Positions 16,266 through 24,278 of a stretch of 42,696 nucleotides of DNA are shown here, piece after piece. Source of the stretch: Methylobacteriaceae bacterium. GTDB lineage: Bacteria; Pseudomonadota; Alphaproteobacteria; Rhizobiales; Beijerinckiaceae. Positions within the stretch are counted from its first letter, which is position 1. Each line of letters begins with the position of its first letter. The notes below the pieces were generated by a model that did not search any database, was not told the DNA's origin, and saw only the letters and a list, made by a program, of their open reading frames with translations. A program made the position numbers and the translations under genes. The stretch covers positions 1 to 42,696 of the forward strand of contig JAEULW010000243.1 of the NCBI GenBank assembly GCA_016793505.1, in the 5' to 3' direction.

Positions 16266-17183
16266 TCACCACCACAATTGCGGCATGACGCCGACCGGCG
16301 GGCGCGGCGCGGCGGCCATCAGCGCGGCGAGCGCATCGGGGCGCAATGCGCCGTCGGCCTCGTGCAGCTCGTCGCGATGGATGCCGTAGCTGATGAACAG
16401 CGCGTCGAAGCCCTGCGCGGCGGCGCCGGCGAGATCCGTGCGCACGGCGTCGCCGATGCACAGCACGCGGCCCGCCTCCGGCGCGCGGCCGGCGCGCGCG
16501 GCGCGGGCGCGGGCGAGCGCCTTCTCGTAGATCGGCGGATGCGGCTTGCCGGCGTAGACGGCGCGGCCGCCCTTCTGCTCGAGCCGCTGCGCCAGAGCGC
16601 CGGCGCAATAGAGCAGATCATCGCCGCGATGCACGACGAGATCGGGATTGGCGCAGACCATGTCGAGCCCGCGCCGCACCATCTCGTCGAGCGCCGGATC
16701 ATAGTCGGCCGGCGTCTCGGCGAAGTCGTCGTAGAGGCCGGAACAGACGACATATTCCGCCTCGGCGAGCGGCGCCTGAGGGGGAACCGGCGCGCCGGTC
16801 TCGGCGAGTTCGGAAAACAGCGTCAGGTCGCGCGGCGGGCCGATGAAATGCACCGGCGCGACGCCGCGCGCGGCCATCAGATCGAGCGTCACGTCGCCGG
16901 AGCTGACAACCGCGTCATAGGCCTCGCGCGGCACGCCGTAGCCGTCGAGCTGGGCGAGAATCGGCCCGCTGGGACGCGGCGCGTTGGTGATCAGAACGAC
17001 GACGCCGCCCTGCGCGCGATAGCGGGCGAGCGCGGCGCAGGCGCGCGGGAAGGCGGCGACGCCGTCATGCACGACGCCCCAGACGTCGGACAGCACCACG
17101 TCGTAGCGGCCGGCCAGGGCGGCGAAGCCGGACAATGTCGGCGGCGGGGCGGAAAGAATGGCGGGATCGGCTTGATCGGGCAT
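16266..17183 (-). CDS. HAD superfamily IIA hydrolase (TIGR01459 type)
   Basis: A 305-aa haloacid-dehalogenase-type phosphatase. Motif I is VLSDVWGVVHDG near residue 30 (the usual first Asp D-x-x-G-x-x-x-D/x pattern of NagD-like enzymes), motif II is VVLITNAPRPS, motif III has the Lys in YAGKPHPPIYEKAL, and motif IV is VLCIGDAVRTDLAGA. A C2-type cap lies between motifs II and III. Alphaproteobacteria carry this subgroup widely, often beside ribF; the substrate is unknown. ATG start at 17183; divergent from the Rid-family gene with 68 bp between. Confidence 0.88.
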   Translation of the reverse strand: MPDQADPAILSAPPPTLSGFAALAGRYDVVLSDVWGVVHDGVAAFPRACAALARYRAQGGVVVLITNAPRPSGPILAQLDGYGVPREAYDAVVSSGDVTLDLMAARGVAPVHFIGPPRDLTLFSELAETGAPVPPQAPLAEAEYVVCSGLYDDFAETPADYDPALDEMVRRGLDMVCANPDLVVHRGDDLLYCAGALAQRLEQKGGRAVYAGKPHPPIYEKALARARAARAGRAPEAGRVLCIGDAVRTDLAGAAAQGFDALFISYGIHRDELHEADGALRPDALAALMAAAPRPPVGVMPQLWW

Positions 17184-17251
17184 GGGCGAGCGCGCTAAAG
17201 GCCGGCCGGCGGGGTGTCAAGCGCGCCGCTTCGCCCGCCGAGAGGACCCCG

Positions 17252-17653
17252 ATGCCCCGCTATCTCAATCCGCCGACGGCGCCGAAGCCGGCCTCGCGCT
17301 ACAGCCAGGCCGTGGCCTGCGGCGCCGCCTACAAGCGGGTGGTCGTGTCCGGGCAGATCGGCGTCGACGCCGCCGGCCAGCTGGCCGAGGGGCTCGAGGC
17401 CCAGATGGGCCAGGCCTTCGACAATCTGCTCGCCATCGTGGCGGCGGCCGGGCTCGGGGCGTCCGACATCGTCAAGATCAGCTGCTTCGTGACGCAGTCC
17501 GGCTCGGTGGCGACTTTCCGGCGGGTGCGCGAGGCCAAGCTCGGGGCCGTCGCCCCGGCCTGCACCTATCTGGAGGTGGCGGGGCTGGCCGATCCGGCCT
17601 ATCTGGTCGAGGTCGAGGGCGAGGCCCTGCAGGAGGCCGGCCCCGGCCGTTGA
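17252..17653 (+). CDS. Rid-family (RidA-like) protein without the canonical arginine
   Basis: A 133-aa YjgF/YER057c/UK114-fold protein, normally a trimer. It has YSQAVACGAAYKRVVVSGQIGVD, EAQMGQAFDNLLAIVAAAGL, VKISCFVT and VEVEGEAL. In true RidA, an Arg in PARSCVEV binds the imine/enamine carboxylate for deamination; here the same place reads PACTYLEV, without Arg. So 2-iminobutanoate deaminase activity is unlikely and the protein fits another Rid subgroup. The ATG at 17252 has AGAGGA at 17241-17246. It lies 20 bases before the DciA-like gene and likely shares its transcript. Confidence 0.85.
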   Translation: MPRYLNPPTAPKPASRYSQAVACGAAYKRVVVSGQIGVDAAGQLAEGLEAQMGQAFDNLLAIVAAAGLGASDIVKISCFVTQSGSVATFRRVREAKLGAVAPACTYLEVAGLADPAYLVEVEGEALQEAGPGR

Positions 17654-17673
17654 GGCCGGCGCGGGAGGCGCGG

Positions 17674-18174
17674 ATGCAGCGCAGGCGCGGGGCGACGACG
17701 CTGTCGGACATCCTGAACGGCTGCCTCGCGCCGACGCTGCGCAAGCAGGGATTTGGCGAAAGCGAGATCGTCACGGGCTGGGCCGAGATCGTCGGGCCGC
17801 GGCTCGCCGCCGTCAGCGCGCCGATCCGGCTGGTCTGGCCGGGCGGGACGCGGCGCGACGCAGCGGGCGATCCCCGGCCGGCGGCGCTGGCGGTGCGCGT
17901 CGAAGGCGCCTTCGCGCTCGAACTGCAGCATCTCGCGCCGCTGGTGATCGAGCGCGTCAACGCGCATCTGGGCTGGCGCTGCGTCGACCGGGTGACGTTG
18001 CGGCAGGGGCCGCTGCCGCTGAAGCCGGCGCGGGCCGCGCCGCCCCCTGCTCCCGACGCCGCGGCGCTGGCGGCGGCGCGCGCCGCCACCGAAGGGGTCG
18101 CCGACGAGGCGCTGCGGGCGGCGCTGACCCGGCTCGGGGCGCGGGTGGCGACCGAACGCCGACGCAAGGACTGA
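17674..18174 (+). CDS. DUF721/DciA-family protein
   Basis: A 166-aa protein of the DUF721 family, whose best-known member, DciA, loads or recruits the replicative helicase DnaB in bacteria lacking DnaC. The signature region is LSDILNGCLAPTLRKQGFGE, EIVTGWAEIVGPRLAAVSAPIR and LAVRVEGAFALELQHLAPLVIERVNAHLGW (the KH-like domain, about residues 8-115). The C-terminal third is Ala/Pro-rich and variable, as in other members. The start ATG 17674 has a GGGAGG site at 17663-17668. In many Rhizobiales the gene lies near mutY and a DsbA-like gene; that context is absent here. Confidence 0.85.
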   Translation: MQRRRGATTLSDILNGCLAPTLRKQGFGESEIVTGWAEIVGPRLAAVSAPIRLVWPGGTRRDAAGDPRPAALAVRVEGAFALELQHLAPLVIERVNAHLGWRCVDRVTLRQGPLPLKPARAAPPPAPDAAALAAARAATEGVADEALRAALTRLGARVATERRRKD

Positions 18175-18182
18175 GCGTCTCG

Positions 18183-20414
18183 TCAGGCCGCCTTGCGCGC
18201 CATGGCGTCGAGCCGGCGGGCGATCTCGGACAGGACGCCGCGGGCGTCGCCGAATTCATGCGCGGTGACGTGGATCATGTTGGGGAACAGCCGGTCTGTG
18301 CGGCCATCGGCGTCGAGGCGCCAGAGGTCGGGCAGGAAGGGCGTCACCGCCAGCGCCCAGACATTGGCGCCGGCGGCGGCGCACATGTCGCGCACCGCCG
18401 TGCAGGGGGCGAGCACGACGTCGAGCTCGGCGCCCATCGCCAGGATGTCCTCGATGTCGTTCTTCAGGTCGAAGGGCGGCATGTGGATGACGCAGCCGTG
18501 CTTCTCCTGCGCCTCGCGCAGCTCCTCGGCGTCCCACGAATATTGCAGGTTGACGATGTTGAGGCCCTTCAGCGACAGGAGGTCGCCCCAGTCGCGCACG
18601 ATGTCGGTGTAGGACTTGTCCCGCTGCACGTTGCGGTCGCCGCTGCGCCAGGAGACGCCGACATTGAGGCCCGGAGGCAGCGCCGCGAGCCAGCGCCGCG
18701 CCGCCTCGCGCTTCTCCGGCAGCAGCTTCAGCATCGGCCGGTTCTTGCGACGCGCCTCAGGCCCGGCGCGGAAGAAGGCGTTCATGAAGTCTTCGGTGAG
18801 CGCGACCTCGGGATAGCGTTTGGCCGCGTTGAAGACGTTGATGTCGAGACGGCCGCGATCGAGCCGCGGCGGCAGGCCGTCGCGCAGGCGGAAATATTCG
18901 AGCTCCGACACCGCGAAGGGGCCGTTCATGCGCGAGACCGGCACGACCTCGAAATTGTCGAAGGAGCGCGCATAGAGCCCCTGCATGCGCGGATCGCAGG
19001 ACAGGCCGAAGCGCGCGCCGCCGGCGCGATCGCAGAGCGCGTCGAACATCGCCATGCGGATGACGTCGTCGCCGATGCCCCAGCAGCCGACGAGAAAGGC
19101 GCCCTGTTCGGGAATCAGCCGGCCGAAGCGGATGCGCTTCTCGACCGGCAGCTTCGCGAGGCTGCGGAAATGGATCCAGCTGCGCGGCAGGGCGCGGTCC
19201 ATGACCATCGTCGCCTCGGCATAGGCGCCCTGCGCCATGCACATCGAGACGTGACGCCACAGATGCGTCGGCAGGTAATAGGGCACGCCGCCGACCTGCA
19301 GGCTGGCGAGATAATATTGCCGCGCCGTCCTGAAATCGCGCTGCTCCTCGTAGGCGACGGCGATCTTGCCGGCGAGTTCGGCGCGCATTGTCGAGGAGAG
19401 GCGCGGATCGGCATAGGCGCGTTCGAGCACGGCGCGGCTGGCGGCGGCGGCGTCCCGGCTCGCTTCCTTGCCGAGTTCGGCCTCGCCGATGAGGCCGTCG
19501 ATGTAGTGATAATACTCGGACTGGCGCAAATCGCGCTCGGCGACGGCGCGGGCGCGGGCGAGATCGCCGAGTTCGATCAGGGTCAGGGCCAGCCGACGGG
19601 CGACGCCGAGGCGCAATTCGTCGGGCTTGCGGCGCAGGAAGGCGGATTTCAGCGCCGCCGCCATGCCGGCGACGATCGGGGCGACGCGCGGCGGCAGATC
19701 GACGGCGGCCGCGGGACGGGCCTGCGTCTCCTTCTCGTCGAGGGTCGCGGCGATCTTGTCCAGCGCCTCGACGATGTCGCGCCACAGCGCATTCGGCGTC
19801 ATCAGCGCGTCGATGGCGTAGAAGACGGCCCTGGGCGCATAATTGATGGCGCGGAAATAGTAGCGCAGATAGCGCTGCACGCCGGCGCCGTTCATGGCCG
19901 AATGCGCGTCCCAGGCGCGCTTGTAGCAGAAGTCGGAGATCGCGCCGCTGCGGCCGATGGCGAACCAGGCGGATTCGGGCGTGACCTCGCTCTTCTCGAT
20001 CGCCAGCATGGTCTCGATGTCGACGAGCTCGTCGAAGAATTTGCGCCCTTCATAGTCGGCGATGATCGCCTCCTTCGACTCGCGCAGGAACGCGACGACG
20101 TCGTCGAAACGGCGCGCCTCGAGCAGAAGCCGCACGCGATGCGCGCGGAAGCGCGGCTCGGGCCAGCGGGCGCAGACCCACTCCATCCAGTCGATCGCGC
20201 GCCACAGCCGGTTCGAGCGCTGCAGCGCCCGCATCCAGACCAGCACGGCGACCGAGCGCACGCCGGGAATGTGAGCGAGCGCGCGGAACAGCGGCGCCGG
20301 CAGATCGAAGCCGACCCAGCGCGTCGCAAACCGCGTCAGAAAGACGAGCGCGACGAAAATCCGGTCGCCGGCGATCTGCAGCCAGCGGCTGGCCGCCTTG
20401 TAATATCGCGTCAT
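18183..20414 (-). CDS. TPR-containing glycosyltransferase-like protein
   Basis: A 743-aa protein. The N-terminus has a hydrophobic patch around residues 17-35. Residues about 75-430 are helical and repeat-like, with TPR-type stretches such as ALTLIELGDLARARAVAERD, KIAVAYEEQRDFRTARQYY and MCMAQGAYAEATMVMDRAL. The C-terminal third has LVGCWGIGDDVI, then GLNVGVSWRSGDRNVQRD and NIVNLQYSWDAEELREAQ, and MGAELDVVLAPCTAVRDMCAAAGANVWAL, the layout of GT-B/GT9-like transferases and of TPR proteins linked to surface-glycan or flagellin glycosylation. The acceptor is unknown. It follows the methyltransferase gene by 102 bases on the same strand. Confidence 0.7.
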   Translation of the reverse strand: MTRYYKAASRWLQIAGDRIFVALVFLTRFATRWVGFDLPAPLFRALAHIPGVRSVAVLVWMRALQRSNRLWRAIDWMEWVCARWPEPRFRAHRVRLLLEARRFDDVVAFLRESKEAIIADYEGRKFFDELVDIETMLAIEKSEVTPESAWFAIGRSGAISDFCYKRAWDAHSAMNGAGVQRYLRYYFRAINYAPRAVFYAIDALMTPNALWRDIVEALDKIAATLDEKETQARPAAAVDLPPRVAPIVAGMAAALKSAFLRRKPDELRLGVARRLALTLIELGDLARARAVAERDLRQSEYYHYIDGLIGEAELGKEASRDAAAASRAVLERAYADPRLSSTMRAELAGKIAVAYEEQRDFRTARQYYLASLQVGGVPYYLPTHLWRHVSMCMAQGAYAEATMVMDRALPRSWIHFRSLAKLPVEKRIRFGRLIPEQGAFLVGCWGIGDDVIRMAMFDALCDRAGGARFGLSCDPRMQGLYARSFDNFEVVPVSRMNGPFAVSELEYFRLRDGLPPRLDRGRLDINVFNAAKRYPEVALTEDFMNAFFRAGPEARRKNRPMLKLLPEKREAARRWLAALPPGLNVGVSWRSGDRNVQRDKSYTDIVRDWGDLLSLKGLNIVNLQYSWDAEELREAQEKHGCVIHMPPFDLKNDIEDILAMGAELDVVLAPCTAVRDMCAAAGANVWALAVTPFLPDLWRLDADGRTDRLFPNMIHVTAHEFGDARGVLSEIARRLDAMARKAA

Positions 20415-20516
20415 CCGTTTCGCCCTGCTGCGCGTGGCGCGGCGCCCGCGCGCAGGCGGACGGCGGCGGGCGGGTGCATAGCAGGCGGTCGAGGAAAGTC
20501 CAGCGCGCCGCCGGAC

Positions 20517-21464
20517 TCAGGCCGGCCCGGCGATATCCTTGAGTTTGCAGCAAACGATCGCCTGCTTCTCGCGCAGGCAGGGGACGCCGTCGATGACCGG
20601 ATAGGCAAGCAGCGAGTCGGGCGAGAAATAGGCCCCCTCGACGCGGCGCAACGGCGTGCGCGCGACAGGGCAGGCATAGACCGCCTCGGCCGGCGCGGCG
20701 CGGGCCGGCCGATCGGACTTGCGGATGATCGTCAGGCCGGTCGGGTTCAGCGGATTGATCGAGGCGGGCAGGAACTCGTGCCTGACCACCTCCATGCCGA
20801 GGCGCTGCGCCGTGCCGACCAGATCGACGCAATAGCCATGCTCGCGCATCCGCGCCTGCGCTTCCGGCGAGGCGTTCTCGTAGTCGGGCTCGAACAGCAC
20901 GAGATAGCGCGCGGCGACGCGGTGCAGCTCCGTCAGGATCTGCGCCTCGCGGCCGCCATTCGGCTCGATCGAATGGGAGGTGTAGACGACGTCGATCGAA
21001 TCGTCGGCATAGGGCATCGCGGCGAGATCGCCGGTGCACAGCGACACGTTCCCGACCGGCAGGCTGCGCAGCCATTTGCGGCCGGTGGCGACGCGCGACC
21101 AGCTCAGATCGAAGCCGTGATAGGCCGGGCCGACGCCGAGCTTGCGGGCCACGAAACCAAGGGTGGTCGCCTCGCCGACGCCGGCCTCGAGCACCGAGAC
21201 CGGCGCGCAGAGGGCGGCGATCTCGCGGGCGATCCGGTCTGTATAGCCCTGCTGGAATTCGTAGACCGCCGGGTCTTCCAGTCTCTGCACGTAGGAGCCG
21301 GCCTGCAATTCGTAGGCGAGCTCGATAATCTCCGAGCTGTTCTGCTCGACGCCATGTCGAGACCGCAAGTACTGAGATATATTGACGCCGCTGTTGTAGA
21401 GTTTGACGAGATGCGCGGGCGCAAGATCGCCGGCGTTGCTCTCTATATTATTTTCGCCAAGCAT
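20517..21464 (-). CDS. SAM-dependent methyltransferase with Trm112-like tail
   Basis: A 315-aa class I methyltransferase. SAM motif I is VLEAGVGEATTLG (about residues 90-102), followed by YHGFDLSWSRVATGRKWL, CTGDLAAMPYADDSIDVVYTSHSIE (motifs II-III of the Methyltransf_11 type) and LVLFEPDYENASPEA. The last 50 residues, with YACPVARTPL and LLAYPVIDGVPCL, resemble the Trm112/UPF0434 zinc-ribbon-like module, although only one Cys of the usual pair is left. Such fusions occur in polysaccharide and surface-glycan loci. The start ATG 21464 lies in a local AT-rich patch. Likely functional partner: the downstream TPR/glycosyltransferase-like gene. Confidence 0.78.
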   Translation of the reverse strand: MLGENNIESNAGDLAPAHLVKLYNSGVNISQYLRSRHGVEQNSSEIIELAYELQAGSYVQRLEDPAVYEFQQGYTDRIAREIAALCAPVSVLEAGVGEATTLGFVARKLGVGPAYHGFDLSWSRVATGRKWLRSLPVGNVSLCTGDLAAMPYADDSIDVVYTSHSIEPNGGREAQILTELHRVAARYLVLFEPDYENASPEAQARMREHGYCVDLVGTAQRLGMEVVRHEFLPASINPLNPTGLTIIRKSDRPARAAPAEAVYACPVARTPLRRVEGAYFSPDSLLAYPVIDGVPCLREKQAIVCCKLKDIAGPA

Positions 21465-21687
21465 TTTTATATTTGCTCCACAGAGAGGCTGCGGCGGCCC
21501 GGCCGCATCTCCGGCGCAGGCTGCATAATTGTTCGATCGTCGCCGCGCAAGCCGCGCTCCGGCGCCAGAGGATGCGCCTGTCCGCAGCGCGCTTGTTCCT
21601 CGTCGCCGATGCCGGCAGACTCCCCATCGAACACCGATGCGCTCGGCGCCGCCGTCCTGCCGTCAGCCTCTCCCCGGGAAAATCTTC

Positions 21688-22338
21688 ATGACCGACGCGA
21701 TCTCCGACCGACTCGAACGCTGCTACAGCGGCGTCGTCCACGACGTGATGCGCGCCATGGGGCTGCGCGACTTCACGCTGCCGATCGCGCTGCGGCCGAT
21801 CATGCCGGAACGCGCCATGGCGGGGCCGGCCTTCACGATCGAGGGCATGGTCGATCCGAAGGCTGATCCGCACCAGACGCTGCTCGCCTGGACGGGCCTG
21901 CTCTCCAAGGCGAAGCCCGGCCACATCTGGGTGTCGCAGCCCAACGACCGCAGCATCGCCAACATGGGTGAGCTTTCCGCCGAAACGCTGAAGAACAAGG
22001 GCCTGCGCGGCTGCGTCATCGACGGGCTGGTGCGCGACGTGAATTTTCTTCTCGAGATGCAGTTCCAGACCTGGGCGAGCGGCTTCACGCCGCGCGACAT
22101 CGTCGGCTACTGGCTGCCCAAGGCGATCGAGGTCGACATCCGCATCGGCGAGGTGACGATCGCGCCGGGCGACTACATGGTTGGCGATCGCGACGGCCTG
22201 ATCCGCGTGCCGAAGGCGCGCGTGACGGACGTCATCGAGGCCTCCGAGAAGGCGATCCAGACCGAGAATTTGGTACGCAAGGCGATCCTCGCCGGCGTCG
22301 ATCCGCAGGAAGCCTATCTGCGTCACGGCAAGTTCTGA
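21688..22338 (+). CDS. RraA-family (HMG/CHA aldolase-like) protein
   Basis: A 216-aa RraA-fold protein. It starts MTDAISDRLERCYSGVVHDVM; the family metal and substrate site is in GELSAETLKNKGLRGCVIDG followed by LVRDV, i.e. a G-x20-R-D motif as in 4-hydroxy-4-methyl-2-oxoglutarate aldolases. The GDYMVGDRDGLIRVP block near residue 165 is also typical. Similar genes lie in sugar or aromatic catabolic clusters and cleave oxo-acid intermediates or act as decarboxylases. It converges on the ABC permease gene (28-bp gap) and may process a product of the imported sugar. True substrate unknown. Confidence 0.85.
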   Translation: MTDAISDRLERCYSGVVHDVMRAMGLRDFTLPIALRPIMPERAMAGPAFTIEGMVDPKADPHQTLLAWTGLLSKAKPGHIWVSQPNDRSIANMGELSAETLKNKGLRGCVIDGLVRDVNFLLEMQFQTWASGFTPRDIVGYWLPKAIEVDIRIGEVTIAPGDYMVGDRDGLIRVPKARVTDVIEASEKAIQTENLVRKAILAGVDPQEAYLRHGKF

Positions 22339-22366
22339 CGACGCCGCCAAGCCGCGAGCGCTGGGA

Positions 22367-23203
22367 CTACTTGTCGCCGCCCGACACCACGGTGCGCACG
22401 TAATAGCGCTGCAGCAGGAAGAAGGGCACGGCCGCCACCAGCACCGCCGTCGAGGCGGAGGCGAAGAGCGCGCCCCAATTCGCCTGTTCGAGCGTCATGT
22501 TGCGGGCGATCGCCACCTGCACGACAGCGAGATCGGCGCTCGAGGTCGCCACCAGCGGCCAGAAGAAGGCGTCCCACTGATGGATGAACATCATCAGCGA
22601 GGCGGTGGCGATGGTCGGGCCGGAGAGCGGCAGCGTCATCCGCAGATAGATCTGCCACCATGACGCGCCGTCGATGCGCGCGGCCTCGTAGATCTCCTTC
22701 GGGATGCCGGCGAAGAACTGCCGGAACAGGAAGATGATCAGCCCGCCGGCGACCTCGGGCAGGATCAGCGCGGCGTAGGTGTCGGTCCAGTTGAGCGTCC
22801 GCATCAGCGTGTAGAGCGGGATGACGATCGTCTCGAACGGCATCATGAAGGACAGAAGCACGGCGATGAACAGCGGCGTCTTGAGCGGAAAATCGAACAC
22901 CGCAAACGCAAAGCCGGCCATCGAGTTGACGAAGACGCCGAGCGCCACTGTCGCCGCAGCGACGAACAGCGAGTTGAACAGCGAGCGTGGAAACGAGCTG
23001 GCGAAAATCTGCGCGTAGTTGTCGAGCGTCAGGCGGCGCGGGACCAGCGTCTCGAGGCTGAAAGTTCCGGCGAAACGAAAAATCTCGTCCGCGGGGCGGA
23101 AGGACGAAATGATCAGCCAGTAGATCGGCGTCAGCAGAATAGCGGCGATCAGCGACATCGTCGCGTAGCGCAGAAGGGTCGGGAGAGGACGAGGCCGGTT
23201 CAT
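22367..23203 (-). CDS. CUT1 sugar ABC permease (MalG/UgpE-like), cassette 1
   Basis: A 278-aa inner-membrane permease with six hydrophobic segments. The ATPase-contact EAA loop is EAARIDGASWWQIYLRM, about 90 residues from the end. It starts MNRPRPLPTLLRYATMSLIAAILLTPIYWLI and has SLFNSLFVAAATVALGVFV. The ATG at 23203 overlaps the stop of the upstream permease (ATGA, 23200-23203), which fixes the start inside a much longer open frame. It forms the membrane channel together with the 23200-24072 product. Confidence 0.92.
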   Translation of the reverse strand: MNRPRPLPTLLRYATMSLIAAILLTPIYWLIISSFRPADEIFRFAGTFSLETLVPRRLTLDNYAQIFASSFPRSLFNSLFVAAATVALGVFVNSMAGFAFAVFDFPLKTPLFIAVLLSFMMPFETIVIPLYTLMRTLNWTDTYAALILPEVAGGLIIFLFRQFFAGIPKEIYEAARIDGASWWQIYLRMTLPLSGPTIATASLMMFIHQWDAFFWPLVATSSADLAVVQVAIARNMTLEQANWGALFASASTAVLVAAVPFFLLQRYYVRTVVSGGDK

Positions 23204-24072
23204 CGCTCGGCCTCCTCGGGCTGGCGGAAGAGACGCAGCTCCATCAGCGCGATGGCGATGACGATGGCGAGGATGATCGAGGAGATGGCGAGCGAGCGGC
23301 CGTGATTGAGATAGGCGAAGGCGGACTGGTAGGCCTCGAACATCAAGAGATGCGTCGCGCCGGCGGGGCCGCCATTGGTGACGATATAGACCGGCGCAAA
23401 CAGCAGGAAGTTGGCCGCCGTGTCGGCGACGAGCACGAAGGCGAGCGGGCGCTTCATCAGCGGCAGCGTGACATAGCGAAATCGCTGCCAGGCCGTGGCG
23501 CCGTCGATCGCCGCGCTTTCGTTGAGCTGCTCGGGAATGGCGAGAAGGCCGGCGAGCAGGAACACCATCCAGTAGCCCGCGCCCTTCCAGGTCGCCACCA
23601 TGATCAGCGTGCCGAGCGCCTGATCGGCGGAGCGGAAGAAGGGCTGGGCCGGCGCGCCGATCCAGCGCAGGAAGCCGTTCACCGGGCCGAGCGTCGGATC
23701 GAGCATGATCGACCAGATGATCGAGGTGAGCGCGATCGACACCGTCATCGGCAAGAGGAACGAGGCGCGGAAGATCTCGACGAAGCGCGTCGGCCGGCGC
23801 GCCAGAAGCGCGAGGCCGAGCGCGCACAGGATCTGGAACGGATTGATGATCAGATTGAAGACGAGAGTCGTGCGGATGACGGCCCAGAAGGCCGGGTCCT
23901 CGAACAGCTCATGATAGTTCTTCAGCCCGACGAACAGCGTGTCGCCTCGGATCGACTGGCTGAACAGGCTGCCGCCGAGCGCGATCAGGATCGGCGCGAA
24001 GCGGAACAGCAGCAGGCCGAGAAGGGCCGGCGCCAGAAAGGCGTAGGGAATCCAGGCTTTTTCACGCAGCAT
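23200..24072 (-). CDS. CUT1 sugar ABC permease (MalF/UgpA-like), cassette 1
   Basis: A 290-aa permease with about six membrane segments; it starts MLREKAWIPYAFLAPALLGLLLF. The EAA-type loop is ESAAIDGATAWQRFRYV. GLKNYHELFEDPAFWAVIRTTLVF is the standard post-TM1 region. It pairs with the downstream MalG-like permease. A 206-bp gap with a REP element separates it from the binding-protein gene upstream, so the permeases may be expressed at a lower level than the binding protein. Confidence 0.92.
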   Translation of the reverse strand: MLREKAWIPYAFLAPALLGLLLFRFAPILIALGGSLFSQSIRGDTLFVGLKNYHELFEDPAFWAVIRTTLVFNLIINPFQILCALGLALLARRPTRFVEIFRASFLLPMTVSIALTSIIWSIMLDPTLGPVNGFLRWIGAPAQPFFRSADQALGTLIMVATWKGAGYWMVFLLAGLLAIPEQLNESAAIDGATAWQRFRYVTLPLMKRPLAFVLVADTAANFLLFAPVYIVTNGGPAGATHLLMFEAYQSAFAYLNHGRSLAISSIILAIVIAIALMELRLFRQPEEAER

Positions 24073-24120
24073 GGCGGCCGCGCAGGCAGTTCGCGGATTG
24101 CGCAGGCCCAGGCCGCAGCG

Positions 24121-24200
24121 CCGTCATGGCGATGAGCGAAGCGACGAAGCAATCCAGGCCGGAACCGGGAATGGATTGCTTCGCTTCGCTCGCAATGACG
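24121..24200. repeat. palindromic REP-like element
   Basis: Left arm 24121-24156 and right arm 24172-24200 are imperfect inverted copies: one arm reads GATGAGCGAAGCGACGAAGC, the other, reverse-complemented, GCGAGCGAAGCGAAGC, each followed by AATCCA. This is the common proteobacterial CGTCATTGCGAGCGAAGCGAAGCAATCCA-type intergenic palindrome. It sits between the binding protein and permease genes, where a stem-loop can stabilise the upstream mRNA or lower readthrough. It is a different family from the repeats at 11957-12206. Confidence 0.8.
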
Positions 24201-24278
24201 AGACTTGCGCAACATGATCGGCGCAAGGCGCCGAACGCGTCGCCGGATCGGTCTTCGTGCATTGGGCCCGCGCGCGCC

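Noticed and set aside
18258..21866. 1202-residue open frame on the + strand opposite the TPR/glycosyltransferase-like and methyltransferase genes
   Set aside because: It is an Arg/Asp/His-rich antisense shadow caused by high GC codon bias; both genes on the - strand have clear families.
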